From Prorocentrum cordatum (Eukaryota; Sar; Dinophyceae; Prorocentrales; Prorocentraceae), in NCBI GenBank assembly GCA_963575745.1, contig CAUYUJ010004531.1, forward strand, positions 1-64,000: 64,000 bases of DNA, read 5' to 3'. Positions 1 through 9,221 of this stretch are shown here, piece by piece. The notes beneath the pieces are model-generated. The model did not search any database and was not told where the DNA came from. It saw only the letters and a program-made list of their open reading frames with translations. Both the position numbers and the translations under genes were made by a program. How positions within the stretch are numbered: the stretch's first letter is position 1; each line of letters starts with the position of its first letter.

Positions 1-696
1 CAGCTTGGGCATCGGGCGGCCCTGCGGGACGATCCTCCTGGCCCTGCGGGACGATCCTCGGCGATGCATCGGCGATGCGGCGCGGTCGAGAGACCCCGTC
101 TACTCGGACCCCGCCTGGGAGGCTCAGAGTCCCAACAACGCGCGGCGACCCCGGGGAGGGGGTGTCTGGCTCCGCACCTCTGCCTCACGCGTCTGTTTGC
201 CATCGTGCGTCCTGTAGGGGGGGGGGACTTAGGAGGAGGAGGAGGAGGAGGAGGAGGAGGAGGAGGAGGAGGAGGAGGAGGAGGAGGAGGACGAGGAGGA
301 GGGTGGAGGAGCAGGTGCTCTGTTCGCTGCGACCCCCGACTCGCCGCGCCGCACGGTCACCACACCGGTCGGGGGGGCCCTCGACGCCTGCTGGTGGTGT
401 TTCGGCTCGCAGCGCTCGGGCGTCGGGCGGCCCCTCGGGGGACGATCTCCTGGCGCTGCCGGGAGAAGCTCTCGGCGAGGCGCAGGGCAGCTGGAGAGAG
501 CACCCCGCGGCTGGAGGGAGCCGCCGGGAACAGACGAAGACGTCCGAAGACTTTCGGAGATGGACAGACCTCCCCTTCGCAACACGTGGCTTCGTGAAAA
601 CGACCCCAGGCCCAAACCTGGCGGGCGCAAGCCTGGAAAATGACGGCCGCGGCGCCCCCTCGAGAGCCGAAGACGGACAATTCACCAATCGACGTG
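1..696. other. Repeat-derived DNA, no gene recognised
   Basis: Holds the right half of a palindrome-rich family D repeat (about 55-132, with GCGATGCATCGGCG palindromes and the end CTACTCGGACCCCG), a GGA tract at 234-306, and a family T-like stretch (about 410-500) with the CTCTCGGCGAGGCGCAG core. The long open frames here are a by-product of the triplet tract. Confidence 0.55.
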
Positions 697-2104
697 TCAG
701 GGTAGGAGGTCTATCCACCTCCGAGACTGCGAGCCTCGAGCCCCCCGATGGGTCGGAGGCGGCGTGGCCACCGCACCGTTTGGGGGCCTCCGAGGCCTCC
801 TCCTCCGCCGCCCCTTGCCGCCGCGGCCGGTGGGCGCCCAGGGCCGCTCTGGCCAGAGCGTCCGGTCGGGGTTCGCCCCCGCCTCGAGCAGCACCCGGAT
901 CACCTCTGATGGGCCTGTTGTCCACCACCACCACCACCACCACAAGTTGGAGGTGGAGGGAGTCCCCCTCCTCCTCCTCCTCCTCCTCCTCCTCCTCCTC
1001 CTCCTCCTCCTCCTCGTCCTCCTCCTCCTCCTCCTTCCTCCTCCAAGCTATGGTGGTGGTGGTGGTGGTGGAAAACAAGCCCATCAGCCTCGGGGAAGCC
1101 GCGCCCGGCCGCCAGGTAGAGCGGCACCGTGTCGCCGAGGAGCACGGGGTCGGGCCTGGCGTTGCAGGGGTGCGCCAGCAGCGTGCGGGCGACCTGGGCG
1201 ACAAAAAGCCACGGGTCTTCCGCGAGGTGACGTAGTCAGCGACCTTGCGCGGTGCCTTGCGCGGGCCGTTGGCGCGTCCCGCTGTATCGGAAACGAGGGC
1301 GCTTGCGCGCGAACGCGGGACGCTTACGCGCCAATGTCGGTGGACGACGACCCCATTTTCCTTGCGCCGCTCGCCTGGGCATTGTTAGTGTCCGCCGTGA
1401 CATGGAGGGCGACGCCGCCGTGGGTCTTCTCCGCCTCGGCGTCGGCGCCGAGCTCGCACAGGCGCCGGACCACCGCGGCGTGGCCCATCTCGGCGGCGAA
1501 GTGCAGCGGGGTGTTGCCCGCGAAGCCGTGGCGAGCGTCCACGTCCGCGCCAGACTCCACCAGCAGCTGCGCGACGGCGGCGTGGCCTGGGGCGCAGAAG
1601 GACGTACCAGTACTATGTGTTCATGCTGGAGGCGCACGCCCGATTCGAGCAGATAGTCCTCAAATCTTTCGGTAGATCGCTTCCCGACCGGTGTGGCCAA
1701 AACGCGTCCGCCACCGAGCATATACTGCAAGCTTTCTTGGCGCGCGCGTCACCCCTGTGGGGGCGGCGCGCACATGGTATGAGCATGCTTGCTTGTAGGG
1801 GAACAGCCGATAAACATAAACACAAAGTTTCGGAGGTCCGGGCGGATTTCTCGGATCGGCGCTGCCCCCCCCTGGCGGCGCCTCTGGCGCCTCCGCGCGG
1901 ACCTCCGACAGTTTATGCTCATGTGATCGTTTGTTCCCCAAGTTTTGGTGGTGCCGATGGCCCATGATGGCCGCGGCGTGGATCGGCTGCAGGCCCGTGC
2001 CGGCCACCGCGGACACGTCCGCGCCGGCCCCCGCAAGGCTGCGGACGGAGGCCTCGAGGCCGAAGGCCGCTGCGAAGTGGAGCGGGGTGGAGCCGTCGGG
2101 GTAC
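697..2104 (-). CDS. Ankyrin-repeat protein gene, four joinable exons (partial gene)
   Basis: Exons on the minus strand: 2104-1962, 1586-1375, 1193-1089 and 903 to about 697 (3' limit uncertain; a TGA closes the frame at 697). Each exon carries ankyrin consensus: DGSTPLHFAAAFG and QPIHAAAIMG (exon 1), HAAVAQLLVESGADVDA, NTPLHFAAEMGHAAVV and GGVALHVTADTNNAQ (exon 2), VARTLLAHP and TVPLYLAAGRGFPE (exon 3), VIRVLLEAGANPD (exon 4). The joins keep the ankyrin register: ATG-G|GC-CAC gives I-M-G-H, CAG|GTC gives NNAQ-VART, GAG|GTG gives GFPE-VIRV. All three introns are GC-AG: GCCATC (1961-1587), GCGAGC (1374-1194) and GCTGAT (1088-904). Ankyrin repeats bind proteins; no partner or catalytic domain is visible. 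A start codon and upstream exons are not identified; the region above 2104 holds repeats. After about 25 residues the exon 4 frame becomes Arg-rich and unlike ankyrin, so the true donor may lie near 860. Confidence 0.85.
904..1088 (-). mobile_element. Introner-like TIR element acting as a GC-AG intron
   Basis: The 185-bp intron of the ankyrin gene is a foldback element. Its ends are inverted copies: TGATGGGCCTGTTGTCCACC at the low end and, reverse-complemented, TGATGGGCTTGTTTTCCACC at the high end. Each is followed by a CCACCACC run and an AAGTTGGA/AGCTTGGA segment, with a TCC tract in the core. CCTC at 903-906 and 1088-1091 flanks it as a 3-4 bp target duplication. Read on the minus strand it begins GCTGATG and ends CATCAGAG, so exact excision restores an unbroken ankyrin repeat. 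A relative lies at 44736-45016. Confidence 0.85.
1803..1935. repeat. Foldback element, family E (in ankyrin intron 1)
   Basis: Inverted ends AGTTTCGGAGGTCCGGGCGG and, reversed, CTGTCGGAGGTCCGCGCGGA flank a GC-rich core. It lies inside the 375-bp first intron of the ankyrin gene. Related copies are at 6377-6532, 46985-47170 and 60266-60492, with fragments at 8227 and 55676. Confidence 0.6.
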
Positions 2105-3520
2105 CTCGGGGGTGTCAGACTGGTGCGGAGGCAGACAGTGCGGCGACCGCGGAACCCCGAAGCCCAAACCCCCTCGAGTCATGACAAAACCGCGACGGAA
2201 TGTCTGTTCGCTCGTTTCGGGCCTGGGGGCCGTTAATCCGGGCCTCGGGCATGGGTCGGGACCTCTCCTCCTCCTCCTTCTCCTCCTCCTCCTCCTCCTC
2301 CTCCTCCTCCTCCTCCCGACACGGGCATGGGTCGGGACCTCTGGGGTCGACGTCGCGAAGAAAATCATGGCAGCGGCGGCCTGGGAAGACCTCGCCGCAC
2401 GGCCCGACGCCGCTGGGTGTCTTGGGGGGGCCGTGGGGGCCCGAGTCCCCCGAGACGGCCGCGGAGAGGAGCACCGAGATCCGACGCAGCGAAACCAACA
2501 AAAAAACACCGCTGCAAGTCGGAAGCCGGGCGAAGGCTGCTGAATCCGTGGCTGCTAAAATCGACCTCCGGGAAGCTGTCGTCGCCCTTCCGGGAAGAAG
2601 CCCGCTGACTGTTTCGCGTGCCGCGCCTCATTCTGGGAAGTTGTTTTTTCCTTCCAGGAGGGCCGTTTTAGCAGCCACGGTTTTAGCAGCCCTCGCCCAG
2701 CTTCCGGGCAAGTCACGACTGGAGCCCCCGGGCCCCATCCCTGTGCACCGCGTTTCGAGCCAGAGCGACCCGTGCGAGCCCCCAGGGCCCGAACACGGGC
2801 GAAGACGCTGGGCTCGAAGCAGAGGAGACGCCAGGATTTTGACGGTCCCCTAGGCCTGGCGAGGGCCGCCCGAGACCGAAGATGACGAGAAACCGCCGTC
2901 TCGATTTTCTCCATACATTACGGATCTAAGGGACGGCGTGGCCACCGCATCGTTTCAGAGCCTCCGGGCACCAGAGACCCTGGGTCCAGCAACGCTGGAG
3001 GAGGAGGAGGAGGAGGAGGAGGAGGAGGAGGAACGACGCTACGAGCGCTGCTCAAAGTCTGCATAACGCAATAAAAAGGAGGACAAGGAGGAGGAGGAGG
3101 AGGAGGAGGAGGAGGAGGAATAGGACTGTGAGGACGAGAAGGAGGAGGACCAGTGCAAACCCAAAGACTCCTCAACGATGTTACAACCATCCCTCCTCCC
3201 AGGTCTCCTCTTCGCACAGGTCCTGACAGGAGCTCGCTTTTATCCTGAAGGAAGTGCCCCAGGAAGGGGCTTACGTATAAGGAAGAGATTTGGAGTCCCG
3301 AAACCGGTGACGCACCCTGCGGTGACCTCGAAATCCCCCAAGACCTCACCGCACGGTCCGCCTCCACACGGCCTCGGGACCCTGGAGGCCCCTGTCGCCC
3401 GAGACGTCCTCGGAGAGGGCATCGAGTCCCAAAACCGTGCGGTGACCCCGAATCCCCACCGGCTCACCGCACGGTGTGGTCACCGCACCGTTTGGGGACC
3501 CCGGAAAGAGGACGGAGGTT
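2105..3520. other. Repeats upstream of the ankyrin exons; no exon resolved
   Basis: A degenerate family A copy lies at about 2166-2390. It keeps the CCCCCTCGAGTCATGA end and the GGGTCGGGACCTCTGGGGTC segment, with a TCC tract inserted between duplicated CATGGGTCGGGACCTCT motifs. Two GGA tracts follow at about 2998-3032 and 3084-3118. The remaining sequence has open frames on both strands but nothing I can defend as coding. Confidence 0.5.
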
Positions 3521-3720
3521 TAAGTCGGGCCTGTCCCCCTACAGGGGGATTTGACGAAAAATTAAAAATACCCCAGGAATAATCAAAACATAATTAAAAA
3601 AACAAAAAATAGTACAAAGTAGTCTGGACACAATGTTTTGCTTATTGTTGATCTTTTTGGGGTACTCCTGGGGTCTTTGTTTTGTTTTTCGTCGAAAATC
3701 CCTCTGTAGGGCGACTTCTG
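3521..3720. repeat. Foldback element, family U, next to a broken family B copy
   Basis: Ends AAGTCGGGCCTGTCCCCCTA and, reversed, AGAAGTCGCCCTACAGAGGG form an inverted repeat that continues through GGATTT-GACGAAAAA. The AT-rich core is unlike its surroundings. The right end runs directly into 3714-3812, a 5'-truncated inverted family B copy, so U may have inserted into B. Related copies start at 46529 and 46802. Confidence 0.6.
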
Positions 3721-3812
3721 GGTTTTTGTCTTCCCCCCCACTTCCCACAGTTTCCTATATTTTCTCGGGAATCGACGATTCATTGTGTCTGTGTGTTTTT
3801 TCCCCTCCTGGA
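3714..3812 (-). mobile_element. Truncated family B element
   Basis: Matches the last 100 bp of the inverted copy at 57070-57235: CTGGGTTTTTGTC, then ATCGACGATTCATTGTGTCT, then a T-rich run and CCCTCCTG. The other half is missing, so no target duplication can be assigned. Confidence 0.7.
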
Positions 3813-3849
3813 GGACGGAGGCGGAGGCCACCGCACCGCTCCCGGAGGG

Positions 3850-4698
3850 CCCCCCTCATCCTTCTCCTCCTCCTCCTCCTCCTCCTCCTCCTCCTCCTCC
3901 TACTCCTCCTCCCCCTACTCCTCCTCCTCCCTTCCCTCCCCCCCCTCCTTTCCCCCCCCTCCTCCTTCCTCCGTCCTCCTCCTCCTCCCTCCTCCTCCTC
4001 CTCCTCCTCCTCCTCCTCCTCCTCCTACGCCTACCTCCTCCCTCCTCCCTCCTCCTCCTCCCGCCCTCCCTCCTTGCCTCCCCCCCCTCCTCCCCCTCCT
4101 CCTCTCCTCACCCTCCTCCTCCTCCTCCTCCTCCTCCTCCTCCTCACCTCCATCACCCTCCTCCTCCTCACCCTCCTCCTCCTCCTCCTTCTCCTCCTCC
4201 TCCTCCTCCTCCTCCTCCTCCTCCTCCCCGCCACCGGGCACCGGAGGCCCGGCTCCAGCGCGGCCGGGAGGTGCGCCGCCTCGGGGCCCCGCGCCTCCGC
4301 CTCGCCGGGCGCCGCGGCGCGGGCGCCGCGCGCCTCGGCGGAGAGCGCCTGCAAGAGACGGGCTCGGGGCCTCTGCCGGCCAGCAGAGGGCAACGACGAA
4401 ACAACTCACGCAGCGCAAACTGCACGCACGCACCAACCCACGCAAAAACGCACGCACGCCCGCAAACGCACGACGTACGAGAAAAGACGCAACACAAACA
4501 CACACAGCGACCCACACCCCCCTCCACCCACCCCACACCGCCAACAGCACGCACTGCACCGCACGCACGCACGCACGCACCACTGCACGCACGCCCGTCA
4601 CGCACGCACGCACGCACACAACGCCACAGGCAAGCACAGCACTGCCGACGCACGCACGCAAACTCACGCACTCACGCACCCAAGCACACACACACACA

Positions 4699-4747
<49 letters not shown>

Positions 4748-4865
4748 CCGCACGCACGCACGCGCGCGCGCACGCACACACGCACGCACGCACGCACGCA
4801 CAGATGCACACTTGCGCACTCACTCACGCACGCACGCACGGGCACCCTCCGACCAGCTCCACGCA
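3850..4865. repeat. TCC triplet tract followed by CA/ACGC repeats
   Basis: About 3861-4227 is almost pure TCC/CCT. About 4400-4845 is CA- and ACGC-rich with a perfect CA run near 4684-4742. All three plus frames are open through the TCC tract, which gives misleading ORFs of more than 400 codons. I see no gene. Confidence 0.85.
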
Positions 4866-5430
4866 AGCGCGTTCCACTACCTGCAAAGTCACTATACGCG
4901 CAAATGGCCTGGATCCGGCGCGGGGAATCTACGATAAATTACATAAGGAGTCGAGCATCTGTTTTTGTCGGACGTTTGCGAGTAGGCACTTTGCGAGTAG
5001 TGGGACGCGCTCGGCTAAGATCTGCATGTGCCAGCAGGGAGGGCGGCGGCGCAACAGGCCGCTGGCTCTCAGTGGTGATTTGTACGCCGCCACCCTCCCC
5101 CGGAGGCCCAGGAGCAAGCCGTGGGAGGGCGTCTGCGTGTATACTTCTGTCCTTTTGTGGCGGATCGCCGTCCAGGAAGCGGGTGGACGGGACCATGCCG
5201 AAGAAGATGGAAGAAGAAAAAACAGCACAGAAGCACACACACACACCAGAGACAGAATCATGGGCAGAACCATAATCCGCCGACCCCCTCTTGCCCGGGG
5301 GTGAGAAGCCGTGCGAGATGATTGGCTGTTCCCCTCCCCCTTTCTCCCTCCCCCAGGGTCCACAATGCTGTTTGAAGGGGCATGGGGCAACCTCCCCAGG
5401 GTGGGGGCACGAGTTCGCCAACGCACCCCC
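4866..5430. other. Unassigned non-repetitive stretch
   Basis: Lower in simple repeats than its flanks. Open frames exist on the minus strand but lack domain or splice support. The right part merges into the family J repeat. Confidence 0.3.
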
Positions 5431-5945
5431 CAGAGCCTCGGGAGCTTCCAAGGAGCCACCAGACAGCCAAAGAGGGCATAAAGAAAGCGCCAAGGTATCC
5501 CCAAAGAGCGTCGACGACGGTCCAAGATGGCTTCGAGACCGCCCAAGACGCCCCCAAGACCGCCCAAGAGTGATCCCAGAGGACCGCCGAGAGGGCCTCA
5601 AGAAGCATAGATCGTCCACTTTCCAATGGAAAGCGTATATGCTTAGGACACTTGTTTCTCTCGTCTTGAAAGCATCCAGGACGGTCCAACGAGCCCCCAA
5701 GAATGTCCCACGACGGCCCCCGAGGGCCCCAAAACTGCCCAAAAGGGCCCCCAAAGAACACCGGGGCCCCGGGACGGCCCGAGAGAGGCCCGAGAAGGCC
5801 CCAAGGATGGGCCCCAGAATGGGAATGCGAACCGGCGGCCCCAAGATGGCCCCGAGCGCCTCCGAGCGGCCTCCGAGGCGCCCCCCCAAAGGCCCCAAGA
5901 GGCCCCCAAGAGGCCCCCAGGAAACCCCCAAGAGGCTTCAAAAAA
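5430..5945 (-). repeat. Family J repeat with GGGCCTCTTGGG-type units and a conserved core
   Basis: On the minus strand this is a string of GGGGCCTCTTGGGGG-type degenerate units that translate as LGPLGASWG-like runs, interrupted by a unique core (about 5600-5680) reading ETSVLSIYAFHWKVDDLCF. A copy on the plus strand at 47935-48575 has the same architecture and a recognisably related core (EANVLKIDVYPAEWDDVCF). The conserved core inside variable flanks suggests a mobile or retro-derived repeat, possibly once coding. Confidence 0.6.
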
Positions 5946-6376
5946 TGACAACAGGCCCCACTCCTCCTCCTCCTGCTCCTCCCCCCCCTCCTCCTCCTCC
6001 TCCTCCTCATCCTCCCCCTCCTCCTCCTCCTCCTCCTCCTCGTCCTTTCATCCTCCTACCCGAACCCCTGCGGAGGAGGGCTCAGAGCGAGGCGTTGGTA
6101 TCGTTGTCTGCATCCGCCGACGTCCGCTCCCCAGGACTGCGGAGTCGCGCGAGCTGATCGGCAATCCCCTTCCGGAACACATGTTAGCCCCACACGGGTG
6201 CACAGGTGGGTGGCTGCGACGTTCCGAGCCACGACTCGCCCTGGCAGCTGCCATGGGCTCCTCACCTCGCTGTGGGCCGGCGGAATGGCGTAAGCCTCTC
6301 GAGCAATGAGAAACACCATGTGAGTCAAACCACAGCAACGGAGAAGGAAACACAACAAGAACAGCCAGGAATGAGA
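5946..6376. other. TCC tract and unresolved sequence
   Basis: TCC tract at about 5958-6050. From 6060 to 6376 the minus strand reads EAYAIPPAHSEVRSPW and similar, which could be an exon, but no register or boundary can be fixed. Confidence 0.3.
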
Positions 6377-6532
6377 CAAAGTTTCGGAGGTCCGCGCGGA
6401 TTTCTTGGATCAGCGCTGGGCTCCCCCTCCCTGGCTGCGACTCCAGCGCCGCCCCTGGCGCGCTCCGCGAGCGAGGGGGAGTCCAACGCCGATGCAAGCA
6501 AACCGAGCGGGCCTCCGAAAAGTTATGCTCGT
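6377..6532. repeat. Family E foldback element
   Basis: Starts AAGTTTCGGAGGTCCGCGCG, has TTTCTTGGATCAGCGCTGGG and ends GGGCCTCCGAAAAGTT, an inverted partner of the start. The GATC-AAGAA-type junction seen here is where family B inserted in the copy at 55.5 kb. Confidence 0.65.
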
Positions 6533-6644
6533 GCCGTTTTTCCTCTTCGGGACGAGCAGTAGCCGCGCCGAGTCAGACTGGCCCTTCTGGGCGCGGTCAA
6601 ACTGGAAGGCGGTTTCCTCCTCCGACATCGGCGGCTGCGGCCTT

Positions 6645-6825
6645 GAGGGGCAACGATAACTGGTGACACAGGCTCAAGGGGAGAGAACACCAACCTGAAA
6701 TCGGCGATACATCGCCGATGGATCGGCGATCGGCTCTCGACAGCGATATCCCACTGTTCTGGACGGGGATGGGCAGGCCCCTCTCGTTCATCGATGGGCA
6801 ATTGGGGGTCGATGCGTCGCCCCTC
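6645..6825 (-). repeat. Family F element with GGGCAACGATA ends
   Basis: Contains GGGGCAACGATA at 6647, palindromic ATCGGCGATACATCGCCGAT and GGCAATTGGGGGTCGATGC near the other end. It is an inverted, diverged copy of the elements at 55732-55912, 51985-52172 and 62597-62766. Confidence 0.65.
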
Positions 6826-6869
6826 CCTGAGGCTTGGCCCTCCTTCACGTTGCCCCGGTCTTTGTCTGG

Positions 6870-7163
6870 CTCCTGGGCAAGACGCAGCTCGGGCCTCCCG
6901 CGGCCCTTCGGGACCACCCGGGCGCCCCATGGAACGCTCTCGGCGAGGCGCAGCCGCTGGAAGGCACCCCCCCAGCCCGGCGAACCGCTGCGAGCCGACG
7001 AGCGCCCCGAGAACCTCGCACCCCGCACCCGCGAAAACCTCGGCGCGCCGCTCGGCGAGGCGCCGCTCTGCTGGACGGCGCCCCGAGGCCGGGGGGCACC
7101 GCCGAGAGCCGCGGCGAGAGCGGCCGAAGACCTCGAGCCTCGACGCGACGAGGCTGTCCCCGC
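6870..7163. repeat. Family T-like repeat
   Basis: Contains AACGCTCTCGGCGAGGCGCA followed by CCGACGAGCGCC-type sequence, shared with about 410-500, 9560-9690, 50330-50400, 50575-50640, 60545-60800 and 62300-62400. It is bounded on the right by a likely minus-strand exon. Confidence 0.45.
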
Positions 7164-7300
7164 GGCCTGCCCTCCTCCTTGGGCGCGACCAGGCCGGCAG
7201 CGTTGCGCTGCTCCACGAGGCTGCGCCAGGCCGGCGCCAGGGCCGCGTGCAGCTTCGCCGGCGTGGTCAGCTCGCCGCCGATGAGCGGGATTGTCGGGGG
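7164..7300 (-). CDS. Putative internal exon, unknown protein
   Basis: On the minus strand the acceptor GGCCTCGCAG precedes a frame reading PPTIPLIGGELTTPAKLHAA and then WRSLVEQRNAAGLVAPKEEG. The composition is protein-like, with alternating charge and hydrophobicity, and differs from the Arg/Pro/Gly-rich shadow frames around it. No family recognised. The exon is bounded upstream by a degenerate family A copy (7311-7490), which may be the adjoining intron, and downstream by a family T repeat. The 3' limit is approximate. Confidence 0.45.
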
Positions 7301-7310
7301 CTGCGAGGCC

Positions 7311-7490
7311 AAGCCCCCTCGAGTCACGAAGAGGCCACGGCGGCAAGATCTTCGCACCTGTAGCCTCTGGGGAGGCCCTAACCGGGCACCGGGACCGTCA
7401 AAAGGCCACTCAGGATGAGCAGCCGGCCCCGGGGAATCGACTGAGACCTCTGGGGGTCGACGCCGCGAACAAAGCATGACGTCGGGCATC
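7311..7490 (+). repeat. Degenerate family A element
   Basis: Begins CCCCCTCGAGTCACGA, keeps ACCGGGCACCGGGACCGTCA, CACTCAGGATGA, CCGGGGAATCGA and GAGACCTCTGGGGGTCGACG, and ends ATGACGTCGGGCATCTGG. The same landmark order occurs in intact A copies at 46195-46379, 54986-55170 and 60954-61139. Confidence 0.65.
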
Positions 7491-7529
7491 TGGAAAGGGT
7501 GTCCCTGGCCCCCGAGGTGCCCCCAGCCG

Positions 7530-8150
7530 TCTCCTCCTCCTCCTCCTACTCCTCCTCCTCCTCCTACTCCTCCTCCTCCTCCTACTCCTCCTCCTCCTCC
7601 TCGTCTCCGCCTCCGCCTCCGCCTCCGCCTCCTCCTCGTCTCCCCTCCCCCTGGTTGGGTCCTCCTCTCCTCGTCTCCTCTGTCCTCCTATCCGCCTGTC
7701 CGCCTATCCTCATATCCACGCCTCCTACTCCTCCTCCTCCTCCTACTCCTCCTCCTCCTCCTACTCCTCCTCCTCCTCCTCGTCTCCGCCTCCGCCTCCG
7801 CCTCCGCCTCCTCCTCCTCCTCCTCCTCCTCCTCCTCCATCTCCTCCTTCTTCTTTTTCTTCTCCTCCTCCTCCTTATTCTTCTTCTTCTCCTCTTCTTC
7901 CTTCTCCTTCACCTTCTCCGTCTCCTTCTCCTTCTCCTTCTCCTTCTCCTGCTCCTGCTCCTTTTCCTCCTCCTGCTCCTCCTCTTGCTCCTCCTGCTCC
8001 TGCGCCTGCTCCTCCTCCTCCTCCGCCTCCTTCTCTTGCTCCTGCTCCTGCTCCTCCTCCTCCTCCGCCTCCTCCTCCGCCTCTTCCTCCGCCCTCCGCC
8101 TCCTCCTCCTCCTCCGACTCCTCCTCCGCCTCCTCCTCCTGCCCCCACGG
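7530..8150. repeat. Compound TCC / CCG / TTC pyrimidine tract
   Basis: More than 600 bp of nearly pure CT-rich triplets on the plus strand (TCC, CGCCTC, TTC, TGCTCC). The long S- or L-rich ORFs are artefacts of this composition. Confidence 0.85.
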
Positions 8151-8159
8151 GACCTCCTG

Positions 8160-8954
8160 GGCCTCGCGATGGGGTGCCCTGGAGGCCGTGGGGCCGAGGC
8201 ACAAGCAACAGCAGTTGGCATACGCTTTCGGAGCTCCGCGCGGACCCCCGAAAATCTAAATCTTGATGCCACTGCCTGCTTCCCGAATGGAGGGCCTCCT
8301 TGGCACTCGCGGGTCATGGGGGCACCTCTGCCCCCCCCCCCGGAGTCCATCCGGTGCAGCTTTTCGCCCCGGATCCGTCTTTCACAGTCCTGGGAAGGCA
8401 GAGGCGAGCAAAAAACAGCAACACAGCTTCTGGTTCTTACATGCAGTCAAAAACCCTATAAGGACGCGCGGTAAGAACGCAAGACCCTTGGAAGCCGAAG
8501 TTGGGATTTTTGGGGCGGCGGACGACGAAAACCCCAAGACGAAACCAAGGAAGGACGGAGACGCACGAGCAAGGAAGAGCAAGGACGCAAGGGTACCCTG
8601 AGCAAAATCGCGGGTCCTTATTAGGGTTCTTGACTGTAAGGTCTTCCCGAACCCAGAACCTCGAGCCTGCCCGCCCGCCCTGCCCGCCGCAGCCAGCGCT
8701 GGGCCGCCGCAGCGACCCCCAGCCCACGGACACCCTGGGCCAGCAGACGCATCCCAGACGGGGCCCGAGCAGACGGCGTCGGAGGACCGCCCGCCGCACC
8801 GCCGCTGCATCGCCGATGCATCGCCGAGGCACCGGCGATGCGCCGGCGGTCCACCTGGGAGGCAGGAGGAGGAGGAGGAGGAGGAGGAGGAGGAGGAGGA
8901 GGAGGAAGAAGAGGAGGAGGACTCGAGCCGGGGGCACGCCCGGCACCCCCCGAG
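8160..8954. other. Unassigned sequence with family E, family D and a GGA tract
   Basis: A family E end (GGAGCTCCGCGCGGACCCCC) lies at 8229. A family D block with CATCGCCGATGCATCGCCG palindromes lies at about 8800-8850, and a GGA tract at 8865-8925. The stretch 8620-8770 has an open minus frame reading GVAAAAQRWLRRAGRAGRLE that may be coding but is unsupported. Confidence 0.35.
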
Positions 8955-9052
8955 ATGGTGAGGGCACCGGCGTCGGAGGCGAGGCGCGCGGCGGGCAGGG
9001 CCAGCGCCAGGAGCAGGGCCGCGAGGGGCGCGGGGCGCGCGGGCGCGGCCAT
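8955..9052 (-). CDS. First exon encoding a signal peptide
   Basis: An ATG at 9052 (minus) opens a frame beginning MAAPARPAPLAALLLALALP followed by AARLASDAGALTISGG. This is a textbook secretory signal: short N-region, nine-residue Leu/Ala core, and Ala-x-Ser/Ala residues for cleavage after about residue 24-26. The protein should enter the secretory pathway. The remainder is not identified; the frame reaches a GGA/TCC tract at 8925, presumably intronic, so the donor lies near 8955. An inverted-repeat element sits about 45 bp upstream. Confidence 0.5.
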
Positions 9053-9095
9053 CGCCGGGGATGCCCTGAGGAGAGAGGCAGCTTTCGGCTTCTTT

Positions 9096-9221
9096 GGACA
9101 CCCGAAATGGGTACCGAAAGAATGGGCACAATGCCCAACAACAAATGTTGTCCTGTTCAAAATGAGCAGGAACTGCTGTTGGGCATTGTACCCATTCTTT
9201 CCGTACCCATTTCGGGCGTCC
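9096..9221. repeat. Foldback element with 45-bp inverted ends
   Basis: Left GGACACCCGAAATGGGTACC and then GAAAGAATGGGCACAATGCC pair with the reverse complement of the right arm (GGACGCCCGAAATGGGTACG, GAAAGAATGGGTACAATGCC) over about 45 bp with few mismatches, around a short loop. It lies just upstream of the signal-peptide exon. The flanks GCTTTCGG and GCTTCGG are similar but not identical. Confidence 0.75.

Noticed and set aside
917-1078. His-tag-like runs (HHHHHHH) in both orientations
   Set aside because: They are translations of the CCACCACC arms of the introner-like element, not vector sequence or a metal-binding tail.
185-1235. Overlapping ORFs of 340-390 codons with long G, R, E, L or S runs
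   Set aside because: They exist because GGA/TCC tracts are stop-free in every frame. The minus strand here is better explained by spliced ankyrin exons.
3850-5300. ORFs of 430-540 codons on the plus strand
   Set aside because: Composed of translated TCC and CA microsatellites. No domain and no splice support.
7530-8150. Ser/Leu-rich secreted protein
   Set aside because: The open frames follow from a CT-rich triplet tract. No signal, boundary or conserved segment.
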